From contig CAKQGQ010000010.1 in NCBI GenBank assembly GCA_934233735.1, positions 1 through 64,000 of the forward strand: a stretch of 64,000 nt of DNA. The letters are read 5' to 3'. Positions 40,688-49,085 of the stretch are shown here, piece after piece (the stretch's first letter is position 1; each line of letters opens with the position of its first letter). This stretch comes from an uncultured Clostridia bacterium (lineage in GTDB: Bacteria; Bacillota; Clostridia; Peptostreptococcales; Anaerovoracaceae). The notes below the pieces were generated by a model. The model was not told where the DNA came from. It worked only from the letters and a program-made list of their open reading frames with translations, and did no database searches. The position numbers were made by a program, and so were the translations under genes.

Positions 40688-42391
40688 CTAAATCATCGCT
40701 TCGTAATCCGTCTCTCGGTTGTGCAGCACTGTGTATGCGTCGAGAAGTGCCGCCGTTCCGTCGATTCTGCGTCGCTGGTTCTTCCCTTTGTGTGGCTGAA
40801 TATTTCCGTTTCGGTCGATGTCGACGCTTGTGTTCGTGAAGCACCACTTGTCCACCGGGTTGTTGTTGTAAATAATCTTGTGTGCTTTAAAGTCGGCGGC
40901 CAAGTCATGCATCGGTACAGAGAGCGTCTTCTTGCCCTGCCGTAGCGGTATCATGTTCTCCTTGCCGAATTTCATAGCCATTTCCTCCACCCAGTACTCC
41001 GCTGCCCAGTCATCATATCCAATGAAAAATGGATAAATGTCGTAGTCTCGGTATAGTTCTTCAAACCACTGCGTGATATACTTCGGGTGAATCTTGTTTC
41101 CCGGAATCAGCTCAACGTATCCCTGCTCCGCCCAGATGTCGTACGGAATCTTATCCTCTTCCACGCGCTCTCTGACAAGGTCTTCCGGAAGCCAGTACTT
41201 CGACAGCACATAGATGTTATCATCATCTCTGACTTTGAATATCATCTTTGCTGCTGTGAGGTCGGTGGTCGCCGATAGGTCGACGCCTCCGATGCCGTAT
41301 CTCGGCTTCAGCGTCAGGATATCGAACAGTGTTTCGTTGTTGATGTCCTCAAACGACAGCCACGCTTCGGTGCTTGTTTCTCTTATGCAAAAATCCTTGC
41401 ATAGTAAATTTTTTACCAGCAAGGAATTTTCTTTCGCCTTATTCACCTTGCCTTTGAGGTTGGCGGTGTTTTTTATCGTGCCGAGCCCCGGGTTTGCCTT
41501 CGCCCATGCCTCTTCATCCGTCCACTCTTCGCGGCTGTCAAGCTCGTAGATAATCGGCAGGAATGTCTCGTCTTTATATCCCAGCTCCGACTCAAACCCG
41601 TTAATAATCATTACCGCTTCATCGTACAGAATATCGTAAATGGATTCCCGTACCGTTCCGGCGGTTGTTGTTATGAATATTAGGGGTTGTTCTCTTGAGG
41701 AAGTTCCGTCAACGATGACATCGTATAACTCCTTGGTTTTCCATGCGTGAATCTCATCCAGCAGTCCGCCGTGCACGTTGAGCCCGTCGAGCGTGTCCGA
41801 GTCGCTGCCGAGCGGCCGGAAATAACTGTCGTTATAGTCCGCTTCGAGTTCTGCAACCTTGGGCTTGATTCGTCTGAGAAGCGTCGGTGACTTTTTCACC
41901 ATCTTTTTTGCTTCCAGCCAGATAATCTTCGCTTGGTCTTTTTTTGTTGCGCAGGCGTAAATTTCCGCACCGAGCTCCCCGTCTGCAATCTGCAGGTATA
42001 ACCCAATCGCTGCGCTAAGCGTGGACTTTCCGTTTTTTCTACCAACGACAAGCATTACCTGCCGGTATTTCCGCAGACCGGTGATTTTATGCACGATGCC
42101 AAAGGTCGCCGCGATGAGGGCTTTCTGCCAGAGTTCAAGCCGGAATCGCTTTCCGCCGTAACGACCTTTACTGTGCCTGCAGTAGTTTTCGATGAATTCC
42201 AGCGCGTGGTTTGCTTTTTTCGCGCTGTACTCCCACTCGCTGCTCGGATCGTCCATAATCCGGACAAGCTCTTTATAAACCTTGTAAACCTTTAGGCTGA
42301 CCACCTTGCCGTTTTGAATCTCGTCGAAATACTCCCGGATTGGATTGTATGTCAGCTCATATCTCACTTTTCTTGCCCGTTCAGACATCAC
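40688..42391 (-). CDS. terL: Terminase large subunit
   Basis: 567 residues. ATPase Walker A is at about 115-122 (VVGRKNGKST), Walker B at about 210 (GGLLDEIHAW), and the C-terminal nuclease region has the acidic motif GIGGVDLSATTDLTAAKMIF near 365 and FFIGYDDWAAEYWVE. HK97-type (cos-like) TerL. It overlaps the small subunit by 4 bases. Confidence 0.95.
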   Translation of the reverse strand: MMSERARKVRYELTYNPIREYFDEIQNGKVVSLKVYKVYKELVRIMDDPSSEWEYSAKKANHALEFIENYCRHSKGRYGGKRFRLELWQKALIAATFGIVHKITGLRKYRQVMLVVGRKNGKSTLSAAIGLYLQIADGELGAEIYACATKKDQAKIIWLEAKKMVKKSPTLLRRIKPKVAELEADYNDSYFRPLGSDSDTLDGLNVHGGLLDEIHAWKTKELYDVIVDGTSSREQPLIFITTTAGTVRESIYDILYDEAVMIINGFESELGYKDETFLPIIYELDSREEWTDEEAWAKANPGLGTIKNTANLKGKVNKAKENSLLVKNLLCKDFCIRETSTEAWLSFEDINNETLFDILTLKPRYGIGGVDLSATTDLTAAKMIFKVRDDDNIYVLSKYWLPEDLVRERVEEDKIPYDIWAEQGYVELIPGNKIHPKYITQWFEELYRDYDIYPFFIGYDDWAAEYWVEEMAMKFGKENMIPLRQGKKTLSVPMHDLAADFKAHKIIYNNNPVDKWCFTNTSVDIDRNGNIQPHKGKNQRRRIDGTAALLDAYTVLHNRETDYEAMI

Positions 42392-42810
42392 GAATCCCTC
42401 TCACTCAAAAAGGCGTCGAATTCGTCAACCTCATCGTCTCGCTTTTCGTACTCCTCGGGTTTTGGAATCATGTCAGCCAGAGTTTTATATGCCGCGGTGT
42501 AATTTTTGAACATGGCGTTGTAGGTTTCAACTGCAGGGTTCTTTTTCGTCCCGTATTGGTTCTCGCCGTTCTTGTATTCGACCACGCAGCCCTCTTCATT
42601 AATCTGGTCTTTGAGGTCTGCCATCGTGACCGTCATAAATGCCAAATTTTTGATTAACGGCTCCGCAAAATCAAGCATTTTTTTCGTGACTTCGTCGATT
42701 TGTTTTCCTTTTTCGTGCCAGTTTTTGCGTAAACGGGCTATCTCTTTCTTAATCCGTTTTTCTTTTTCTTTCTTCTGTAAGTTCGTCGTTTCTTCTTTCT
42801 TTTTCTCCAT
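42388..42810 (-). CDS. Terminase small subunit (P27-like)
   Basis: 140 residues from the ATG at 42808-42810 (an upstream ATG is also in frame). A basic N-terminus is followed by the P27-type pattern GCVVEYKNGENQYGTKKNPA, and the C-terminus is helical. It binds the packaging site and hands DNA to TerL. It overlaps TerL and follows the HNH endonuclease gene, the normal order. Confidence 0.82.
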   Translation of the reverse strand: MEKKKEETTNLQKKEKEKRIKKEIARLRKNWHEKGKQIDEVTKKMLDFAEPLIKNLAFMTVTMADLKDQINEEGCVVEYKNGENQYGTKKNPAVETYNAMFKNYTAAYKTLADMIPKPEEYEKRDDEVDEFDAFLSERDS

Positions 42811-42897
42811 GTTATACCACACCCCCTCTCGCGCGCACGCCCTGTGTGTTATTTGAAGGTGGGCATTCGGTCAGGGATTTTGCCTTGTTTCCCCCTT

Positions 42898-43212
42898 TTA
42901 CGGGGGGGATATGCGTTTCAGCTGTCCAGACGCGTCAAACGCCAATCCCGTGGCCGTTGCCTCCTCTTCCTCTCTGTGATGCTCTTTGTTGTGGCAAGTC
43001 TGACACAGACATTCCAAGTTGTCCCAGTTCAATGTGATGTCCGGGTCGTTGATGTTGTCCTCTGTGATGTATGTCTTGTGGTGAACGATGTTTCCCATCC
43101 CGTTTCGATTGCCGCAACGTTCGCAGATGTGCATCTTACTGTTTAGGAATGCCTGTCTTGTCTTTATCCAGCTTTGAGAGCTGTAGAAGTCTTTTGCGTA
43201 TTCTTTCGCCAT
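42898..43212 (-). CDS. HNH endonuclease near terminase
   Basis: 104 residues from the ATG at 43210-43212 with an AGAGGAA site; a longer ORF is rejected. The HNH motif is plain: ICERCGNRNGMGNIVHHKTY, then ECLCQTCHNKEHH with the zinc-binding CxxC pairs. Phage HNH enzymes beside the terminase help specific DNA cutting and packaging in HK97-type phages. Confidence 0.9.
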   Translation of the reverse strand: MAKEYAKDFYSSQSWIKTRQAFLNSKMHICERCGNRNGMGNIVHHKTYITEDNINDPDITLNWDNLECLCQTCHNKEHHREEEEATATGLAFDASGQLKRISPP

Positions 43213-43324
43213 CTGTTCCTCTTCAACTTTTTTTTGCAAAACAAAACAGCCACCATGTTTGGCAGCTGTCGTTTGCGTTTTGGGTATTGTTGTCTGTATA
43301 AAGTATAGCATAAAAAAAGCGGAC

Positions 43325-43762
43325 CTAAACGGACTTTTTCTTTTGCTCTGAAAAAAACTTTCTCACCACGCGCCGCGCATAGTCCGGCGCAATGTAGTTC
43401 GCTGCGCCGACCCGCTCCCAGTCCAGACAGTCTATGAACCGGCTCCGCAGAACCTCTCGGATCTTTGCTTGCTCGACGCTTTGAATAAACCGTTCGATTT
43501 CCACTGCCATCTTCTCGGCCTTTTCTATGTTTGTCTCAATTTCCTGTTTCAGGGTGACAATCATCAGCGGAAGTTCGATGTCCGTCTCTGCGATTCCCTG
43601 AATTTTAAGCGGGTGCGCTCTTCCCGTGCTGTAGTTGTTGACGCTGTCGCCTACGATTTCGCCGGCATGCTCCAGCTTTTCCTCCAGTCTTGCCAGCCTT
43701 CCCTTTTGCCTGGTAATTTCGTGTTTCAGCCAAAAATATTCGTTCAGTTCCTTCTTGGTCAT
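43325..43762 (-). CDS. Late-transcription regulator-like protein (DUF1492/ArpU-like)
   Basis: 145 residues. A coiled first half (EITRQKGRLARLEEKLEHAG) and a sigma-region-4-like end (REVLRSRFIDCLDWERVGAA then DYARRVVRKFF). Such proteins switch on late phage genes. Its place just before the HNH and terminase genes supports that role. Confidence 0.75.
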   Translation of the reverse strand: MTKKELNEYFWLKHEITRQKGRLARLEEKLEHAGEIVGDSVNNYSTGRAHPLKIQGIAETDIELPLMIVTLKQEIETNIEKAEKMAVEIERFIQSVEQAKIREVLRSRFIDCLDWERVGAANYIAPDYARRVVRKFFSEQKKKSV

Positions 43763-43793
43763 CGCATCTCCTTTCGTTGCACTATAAATCAGC

Positions 43794-44666
43794 CTAAAGG
43801 CTTAGGCTGTCAAACATATTCTCTTGGATTCCTCTATAGGCTTCGCTTTCTTCGTAAGCCTTGCGGAGAAGTTTTGCAAATGGCATTTTTTCTCCGGTGG
43901 CCATGGTTACTCTGCCGTTCTTTTTGTAGCGTGGTACCTCTTCAACCGATACCTGTATGTATTCTCTGCACGGCAGTCCGTTTATGAGGTTTTCATATCG
44001 TTGGACTTCGCCGTCGATGATATATCCTTTTTTGGACTTTGGGTCTGCTTCAATGTCGCACCGCATGAGTTCTTCTTTGAATGGCTCGGGCTTTGCAAGG
44101 TTTCTGCTGCTCGAGTAACGCTTTGTGAATGGGATTTCTTCTTCACTTTCCGCTTTTAGGTCTCGCAGTTCGCGTGCCTCGTGCATCAGATAGAACGCGA
44201 GCTGATAATAATTCGGGTTATCCCACAGGCGCGCTTTTTCGATTGCGTGTCCGGATGTCCATGCTTTTTTGATCAGCGCATAAGGCACTTCCTGATTGCA
44301 GATGAGATGAAAGTGGTATCTTTTGCCCGCCACATGAGGCACGAGTATCCATTTTAAAGTAATGCCTTCTTTTCTGCATAAATCGCGGAGCTTTCTCATG
44401 CATTTATCTCTTGCGGCTTTTACCTCTTCAATCGGCAGTTCTTTTTCGAAGGTCAGCTTTATACTCCAGTCCCCTGGACGGAAGTTTGCGTTCAGCAAAA
44501 TCGCCAAATCAAAAATTGCCAGTCTGAGGTTGTATTCCCATACCTTTTCCGTGGTGAGGGTTGCTTTCGGCATTCTCTTTTCGCCTTTGACTCTGATTCT
44601 TTTCGCTTTCTCTTTTATCATCAAAGTGCGTCCTGCTTTGAAGATCAGTCTCTCGTACTTTCCCAT
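43794..44666 (-). CDS. HUH-type rolling-circle replication-associated protein
   Basis: 290 residues. LLNANFRPGDWSIKLTFEKE is the conserved beta strand region, the HUH metal motif is KRYHFHLICNQE near residue 120, and a Tyr-containing helix (NYYQLAFYLMHEAREL) near 155 is the likely nicking residue. This protein is common in Clostridia phages and is related to replication initiators of rolling-circle elements. Several ATG codons exist near the start; the ORF start is shown, and the true start may be at the MIKEKAKR or MPKATLT methionine. Confidence 0.75.
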   Translation of the reverse strand: MGKYERLIFKAGRTLMIKEKAKRIRVKGEKRMPKATLTTEKVWEYNLRLAIFDLAILLNANFRPGDWSIKLTFEKELPIEEVKAARDKCMRKLRDLCRKEGITLKWILVPHVAGKRYHFHLICNQEVPYALIKKAWTSGHAIEKARLWDNPNYYQLAFYLMHEARELRDLKAESEEEIPFTKRYSSSRNLAKPEPFKEELMRCDIEADPKSKKGYIIDGEVQRYENLINGLPCREYIQVSVEEVPRYKKNGRVTMATGEKMPFAKLLRKAYEESEAYRGIQENMFDSLSL

Positions 44667-44758
44667 ATTTCTCTCCGTCGTTATGTTAATAAGAATAGCA
44701 AGTGCTGAATGCTCATACCGAGCGCCAAGTTTTTTCTTATATATAATAGTAGGTTTTA

Positions 44759-44810
44759 CGGCAGTTCCGGAGTCGAACCGGATAAAGCCCTTCCGCCGAT
44801 AGCTATGCCG
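44759..44810 (-). other. tRNA-like element: T-arm plus partial acceptor stem
   Basis: On the minus strand a perfect 5-base T-stem (TCCGG/CCGGA) holds the canonical T-loop TTCGACT. It is followed by ACTGCCG, which pairs over five bases with CGGCA about 47 bases upstream. There is no D-arm or anticodon arm in the space between. A second hairpin CCGCAGG/CCTGCGG lies directly upstream. It may be a remnant of a tRNA or a regulatory RNA mimicking a tRNA end. It sits in a non-coding gap between the Rep gene and the small gene at 44835. Confidence 0.4.
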
Positions 44811-44834
44811 CAGGGGCTTCCTGCGGCGGGTTGG

Positions 44835-45023
44835 TTAATGTTTTTTTCGTGCTGCGTCAATCATTTTCTGCACCGGTTCAAATGGCACATGGAACATTCT
44901 GCCTTCTGCCTCCAGCGAAATCGATTCGCCCCAGTTGTCCGATGTGAAGCGCACGACGATTTTTCTTCGTTCTCTTTCTTTGCCATCACTTATCATTCCG
45001 TCTATTACTTTGATTTCTGTCAT
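44835..45023 (-). CDS. Small early phage protein, unknown
   Basis: 62 residues; opens MTEIKVIDGMISDGKERER and has a strand region RRKIVVRFTSDNWGESISLE. Four-base overlap with the upstream gene puts it in one operon with the next four small genes. No known motif. Confidence 0.65.
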   Translation of the reverse strand: MTEIKVIDGMISDGKERERRKIVVRFTSDNWGESISLEAEGRMFHVPFEPVQKMIDAARKKH

Positions 45024-45319
45024 TCTTCCTCACTCCAATCTATGGTTTGCCCACACACGGGGCAGTTTCTGTGCCAATATGGTCTTTTGATTGCGTCCAT
45101 TGCAACTTCCGCCCCGAACGAATAATCACAGTTCGGACAAAATGCGTTATAAATTGTGATTTTGGGTTTCTTTGAAATCTGCTTTTCTAACGCTTCAATT
45201 GCCATTTTTAACGCCTCATCTGCACGTGTTTTAAGCTTGTCGGCCGTAGTTTCTGTTTTTAGCATTTCATCAAAACATGTTTTCTTGTCTAATATTCTAA
45301 TTGCCTCTTCGTATGTCAT
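45020..45319 (-). CDS. Zinc-ribbon early phage protein
   Basis: 99 residues. The first 45 are helical (YEEAIRILDKKTCFDEMLKT); the last 40 hold CPNCDYSFG and CPVCGQTIDW, a standard two-knuckle zinc ribbon. ATGA overlaps at both ends. Function unknown; such proteins are widespread in Clostridia phages. Confidence 0.75.
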   Translation of the reverse strand: MTYEEAIRILDKKTCFDEMLKTETTADKLKTRADEALKMAIEALEKQISKKPKITIYNAFCPNCDYSFGAEVAMDAIKRPYWHRNCPVCGQTIDWSEEE

Positions 45320-45456
45320 TCTTCCTCACCTGCCTTTTGAAGTGCTTCGATAGCTTTTAATAACAAATTACTCGGTATATGAGTTACACCACACTCTGTA
45401 TTTATATCGCACCAATATTTTAATGCATCAACTAATTTTGCTTCTTCTCTTGTCAT
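45316..45456 (-). CDS. 46-residue early phage protein
   Basis: Opens MTREEAKLVDALKYWCDINT and ends LQKAGEEE. The ATG overlaps the stop of the upstream gene and its own stop overlaps the next ATG by 4 bases each, so it is almost certainly translated although very short. The second half (LLLKAIEALQKAGEEE) looks like the helical start of the zinc-ribbon gene next to it. Confidence 0.65.
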   Translation of the reverse strand: MTREEAKLVDALKYWCDINTECGVTHIPSNLLLKAIEALQKAGEEE

Positions 45457-45689
45457 TCCTGCTCACCTGCCTTAAAATCGGGGAATGAATTTATTCCGTT
45501 GTAGTCATCTGCATCTGACTTGAGCCAGTGTCGCCTACAACCATCGCAATCTAAATTCAAACTGTTCCCGCTTTCTTTGCACATATCGCAAAATGTAACG
45601 GAATAATCAAAATCTCCAACTTCCCACATACTTAAAAACTCATACAGTTCATCATCTGTCATGCTTCTTATTCTGTCTGCGTTAGTCAT
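45453..45689 (-). CDS. Cysteine-rich early phage protein
   Basis: 78 residues. MTDDELYEFLSMWEVGDFDY is followed by four Cys in CDMCKESGNSLNLDCDGCRR, a zinc-knuckle-like pair. Acidic overall. Coupled by 4-base overlaps to both neighbours. Resembles a common small phage protein of unknown role. Confidence 0.7.
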   Translation of the reverse strand: MTNADRIRSMTDDELYEFLSMWEVGDFDYSVTFCDMCKESGNSLNLDCDGCRRHWLKSDADDYNGINSFPDFKAGEQE

Positions 45690-46087
45690 TCCTGCTCACG
45701 CTCCTTTAGTGCCGCTTCTGCGGCTTCTTTGGCTAGGAATACGGTTTCGCCAATGTCGTCGGCTTTAATGTTGTGCCTGTATATTTTGTCATCCATTTTT
45801 CGTTCCCCGTAGGCTATCCATGTGCCTGTTTCCTCAATTGAAAAGCCCACAACCTTTTGTTCGACGATGAGCTTTTCTTCTTTTCCCAGTTTTTTAATAA
45901 AAAACAGTTTGCCGCCTATCGTACAGGGTAGCTCAATCAGTCGGCCTTGCTCTTCTAAATCCTCGTAGCGTCCGAGCTTTTCGAGGATTTTCTTGAAGTT
46001 CTCCGGCGAATATTCGTTTTGGCATATGTCTATAGGGTCACATCCTGCATAGCCGTAAGGCGTGAAAATAGTTAATCTTTCGCTCAT
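45686..46087 (-). CDS. Hypothetical early phage protein
   Basis: 133 residues. The middle (KILEKLGRYEDLEEQGRLIE followed by LPCTIGGKLFFI) is a motif very common in Clostridia phage proteins of unknown function; the end (KADDIGETVFLAKEAAEAAL) is also typical. Soluble. First of five coupled small genes. Confidence 0.7.
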   Translation of the reverse strand: MSERLTIFTPYGYAGCDPIDICQNEYSPENFKKILEKLGRYEDLEEQGRLIELPCTIGGKLFFIKKLGKEEKLIVEQKVVGFSIEETGTWIAYGERKMDDKIYRHNIKADDIGETVFLAKEAAEAALKEREQE

Positions 46088-46099
46088 TTCATGCTCCTT

Positions 46100-46783
46100 T
46101 TAAATGTTCATTTTAATCTGTGCCTGAAATTCCTTGATTCGCTCCTCTGCTAAGCTGTGATAGTGCGGGTCGATTTCAAATCCAAGATATTTAAAGCCCA
46201 TGTCAATGCATGCGACGATGTTACTCCCAGAGCCGACATGTGTGTCCAGTATCTTGAATCCGGGCTTTGCGTAGGTGTATAGAATCCATTTGTATAGCTC
46301 TACCGGTTTCTGTGTTGGGTGTATCCGCTTTTCATTCAGCCGCTTGTCGCCACGCTGAACGGCACCGTTTAGCATGGATGCGCCCTGCATCATCCCATTC
46401 CACATGTAGCGGAACAGGCGCACGCTGTCATGCATACTGCAGTAGGCAATTTCACAATCCGAAAAACTGCTGTTGCCATTGACCTTATCCCACACGATGC
46501 GCCCGGGGCCAAAGGGATAATCAAAATAGTTGCAGCCCCATATAATCTGCTCTTTCGATACCCGAATTAATTCGTCAAAATATTCTACAGTCGGAACATC
46601 CCAATTTTCGGATTTTTCATAATGCCGCTGCACACCTATCGGGCTGACTCGCCGTCCGTAAAAGCCTCTCCGCTCCGGGCCGGAGAAGTATGGCGGATCT
46701 ACAACTGCCAAATCGAAATATTTGTCCGGAATCTCTTTCATTCCGTTCATACAGTCTTGGTTATAAATTCTGTTCAAATTCAT
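46100..46783 (-). CDS. DNA methyltransferase (N4/N6, beta type)
   Basis: 227 residues from the ATG at 46781-46783, which overlaps the upstream stop (ATGA). Catalytic DPPY is in FDLAVVDPPYFSG near residue 30, and the S-adenosylmethionine FxGxG-like motif is in FKILDTHVGSGSNIVAC near 185. DPPY first and SAM site last is the beta order. RIHPTQKPVELYKW is a typical middle element. A phage-borne orphan enzyme that likely protects its DNA. Confidence 0.9.
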   Translation of the reverse strand: MNLNRIYNQDCMNGMKEIPDKYFDLAVVDPPYFSGPERRGFYGRRVSPIGVQRHYEKSENWDVPTVEYFDELIRVSKEQIIWGCNYFDYPFGPGRIVWDKVNGNSSFSDCEIAYCSMHDSVRLFRYMWNGMMQGASMLNGAVQRGDKRLNEKRIHPTQKPVELYKWILYTYAKPGFKILDTHVGSGSNIVACIDMGFKYLGFEIDPHYHSLAEERIKEFQAQIKMNI

Positions 46784-46923
46784 GGTTTTCTGCCTTTTTT
46801 CTTCTTGCAATACGGATATTTGCAGCCTGCTTCTGTGTTTGCGTTCTTCCAGCCCATCATTCGCACGAATGAATCCTTTTCTGCAGGTCGGTAATATTTA
46901 CAATGCCTGTTATTGCACTTCAT
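46780..46923 (-). CDS. 47-residue cysteine-rich basic protein
   Basis: Opens MKCNNRHCKYYRPAEKDSFV and ends CKYPYCKKKKGRKP. Four Cys as CxxxxC and CxxxxxC with many Lys, probably zinc-bound. Its ATG overlaps the stop of the upstream gene and its stop overlaps the methyltransferase ATG, both by 4 bases, so it is translated within the operon. Function unknown. Confidence 0.65.
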   Translation of the reverse strand: MKCNNRHCKYYRPAEKDSFVRMMGWKNANTEAGCKYPYCKKKKGRKP

Positions 46924-47333
46924 TCCTCCGCCTCTTCAGTTTCGGCATCCGCATTGATTCTCCTTTGCGTGTCCTCCATCAATACGATAGCTTCGTAGAA
47001 GCCCTCCGCCTTTCCATCATAATAGGCTTTTAGAGTCGGTTCTGTTTCTACTTTTGCGTTTTCTTCTTCCTTGTTTTCCGTTTCCTTTAAGATGTTTATG
47101 TGTGTTTCTACGCTCTGCTGTATTTTCTCCAGCAGGTTTGCGGCGTCGATTACAATCTTTTCGCAGTCACAGCCTTCCCAGTATTTTTTCCCGTCTATGA
47201 TTACATCTTCCTTGATTGGGATATCATCGCTGACTTCGTTCAACTCCCTGTACGGGCAGTTATTGCAGTCATATTTGGGTCTTGGCGTGCCGGTGCACCT
47301 TAGTGCCTTTATGATTTCGTTTATTGTCTTCAT
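46920..47333 (-). CDS. Hypothetical early phage protein with N-terminal cysteines
   Basis: 137 residues. An N-terminal part with three cysteines (KYDCNNCPYRELN and GCDCEKIV) is followed by an acidic helical tail (AKVETEPTLKAYYDGKAEGF). It resembles phage proteins that begin with KTINEIIKALRC. Overlaps neighbours by 4 bases. Role unknown. Confidence 0.65.
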   Translation of the reverse strand: MKTINEIIKALRCTGTPRPKYDCNNCPYRELNEVSDDIPIKEDVIIDGKKYWEGCDCEKIVIDAANLLEKIQQSVETHINILKETENKEEENAKVETEPTLKAYYDGKAEGFYEAIVLMEDTQRRINADAETEEAEE

Positions 47334-47887
47334 TTCTTTTCTCCAAATTCGTTATCAAATCCTTCGAGCAAAATTTGCTGAACCAGGTCGTACAGATATC
47401 TGCTTGCGTCTTTGTCGATGCCTTTTGCGGCAGACAAGATCCTATCTATCCGCAGAATATAACCGCGGACTTCATCGGGCTTCTTTTCTTTTGACATCTT
47501 CGTTTCTCCTTGGTTTTTCTCTGCTTTCGGATTTTGGTCTTTTAGGTTATAAACCTTTACCGGCGGCGTCGGGATTTTGTGAAACTTGGTTTTTCCTTCC
47601 ACAAAATCCTTTTGGCTGATTTTCTCATTTTTCATGCTATCTCGGTTTTTGATGGTGACTTCGTCATCATTGATGTTAATTACCGTGTAGAAACTACCTC
47701 TGCCATCGCTGACAGTGTCCATTAAATGCAGTTCTTCTTTTTTTGTTTCCAGGGCTTTCAAGACGCGCTGCATTGTTGATTGGCATACGCCATTTTTATC
47801 GGCGAGGTCCTGAATGCTTTCGCCGTTTTCTCTGCGGCGCATGATTTCTTCATCGGACATTTTTAATGCTTTCTTTGGTTTTGTCAT
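47330..47887 (-). CDS. HTH phage protein
   Basis: 185 residues. The first 55 (DEEIMRRRENGESIQDLADK followed by NGVCQSTMQRVLKAL) contain a resolvase-like helix-turn-helix. The central part is strand-rich and the end (VRGYILRIDRILSAAKGIDK) is helical. Probably DNA-binding. Four-base overlaps on both sides. Confidence 0.65.
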   Translation of the reverse strand: MTKPKKALKMSDEEIMRRRENGESIQDLADKNGVCQSTMQRVLKALETKKEELHLMDTVSDGRGSFYTVININDDEVTIKNRDSMKNEKISQKDFVEGKTKFHKIPTPPVKVYNLKDQNPKAEKNQGETKMSKEKKPDEVRGYILRIDRILSAAKGIDKDASRYLYDLVQQILLEGFDNEFGEKK

Positions 47888-48090
47888 TGCTTCTCTGCCT
47901 TTCTGACTTCGCCGGTTATGTAATCGGCTTTTGTGAAACTTCGCTCCCAGCCTTTGTCCAGTCGTTTAGCCGTGAAGAAGTGTGAATATATTTTTAGTAT
48001 TTTAAACTTGTGACCGCGGTTTTTCTCGCCGTCCAGCTGGCGATCCGGGCCGTAGATGATGTCGCCTTCTTTGAGATTGAATTCTTTCAT
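47884..48090 (-). CDS. Small early phage protein, unknown
   Basis: 68 residues, beta-rich and basic (NLKEGDIIYGPDRQLDGEKN and FFTAKRLDKGWERSFTKADY). It looks like a small SH3-like barrel. Overlaps the next gene by 4 bases. Function unknown. Confidence 0.6.
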   Translation of the reverse strand: MKEFNLKEGDIIYGPDRQLDGEKNRGHKFKILKIYSHFFTAKRLDKGWERSFTKADYITGEVRKAEKQ

Positions 48091-48098
48091 TTTGCCAC

Positions 48099-49085
48099 CT
48101 ATATACTTTCCTGAAGCTTCTGCATGATGGTTTTCAATGCCGTTCGCATTTTCTGTGCCTGCTCTGCATCTGATGATTCAATCCGGTTAGCTGATTCCAA
48201 GCAGGCGTTGAATGACTGCTGAAGCTGGTCAGCGTGGATTTTGAATCCTGCAATTTCGGGCTGTGCGTTATTCTCGAGTTTTCGCTGCAGGCGGTCGATT
48301 TCTTCTGCCGCCTGGCGGTTGCTGTCGATGAGAATCTTATTTTCTTCCTTGAACTTCTCCGCAGCTTCTTTTTTCGCTTTTTCTGCGGCTTCCTCTGCGG
48401 CAGCTTCCGCTTTCGTTTCCGCCTCTGCCTTAGCTGCTTTCAGCTTTTCTGCGGCCTTCGCTGCTTTTTCGGTCTCTTTTGCGATTTGGCTTTTTAGGGC
48501 ATCAAGTTCTTTCTGCCACTCGGCTTCTGGCTTTTCGCTACTGCGAAGGCTCAATTGACGCGTAAGTTCTTCTATTTTTTCCTTTGCCTGCGTAAGTTCT
48601 TCCTCGGATTCGTTTATTTTTTCTTTTGCCCGTTCGGCGGCCAGTTCTTCTTTCAGACGCTTGATTTCGTCCTTAAATTCGCGGACATTCATGTCTTCTG
48701 CTTCCGGATTTTCAATCATTGCTTTTTGCACTTCCTCCGGGGCGGAGAGAAGCTCATAAACCTTTGAAATTTCAATATCCGCAAACGTTTGCGGATTTGC
48801 AAAAATGCTGTTTTTTTCACGCATTTCAGCGGATAATTTCATCATGTTTTGCGCTTTTCGCTCGGAGAACTGCAGGTTTTGTTTGCACCAATCGCCCCAG
48901 TTTCCGTGACCGACTCTCTCCTTGATTACGGTCAGGCACTGACCGGCTTGAGCGGCCACCTGAATGCCCAGTGCGCCAATCAGCTGCATCTGCTGATACA
49001 AAGTGTTGGCTTTCTCCGCTAATTCTTCGGTGGACTTTTCGTCCAGTTCTTCAATTTCGTGGTATTCCACATTTACGATTTCCAT
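48099..49085 (-). CDS. DUF3102-like protein with long coiled coil
   Basis: 328 residues. The N-terminal 110 match the DUF3102 pattern (ANTLYQQMQLIGALGIQVAA, GHGNWGDWCKQNLQFSERKA). Residues about 135-270 are an almost continuous Ala/Glu/Lys coiled coil. Related to phage proteins and plasmid ParB-like accessory proteins; possibly DNA-binding or replication-associated. Ends 8 bases before the next gene. Confidence 0.8.
   Translation of the reverse strand: MEIVNVEYHEIEELDEKSTEELAEKANTLYQQMQLIGALGIQVAAQAGQCLTVIKERVGHGNWGDWCKQNLQFSERKAQNMMKLSAEMREKNSIFANPQTFADIEISKVYELLSAPEEVQKAMIENPEAEDMNVREFKDEIKRLKEELAAERAKEKINESEEELTQAKEKIEELTRQLSLRSSEKPEAEWQKELDALKSQIAKETEKAAKAAEKLKAAKAEAETKAEAAAEEAAEKAKKEAAEKFKEENKILIDSNRQAAEEIDRLQRKLENNAQPEIAGFKIHADQLQQSFNACLESANRIESSDAEQAQKMRTALKTIMQKLQESI

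Noticed and set aside
40615..40847. N-terminal extension of the portal protein reaching 40847
   Set aside because: The extension overlaps the terminase end and is of low complexity; the ATG at 40677-40679 gives the normal portal start.
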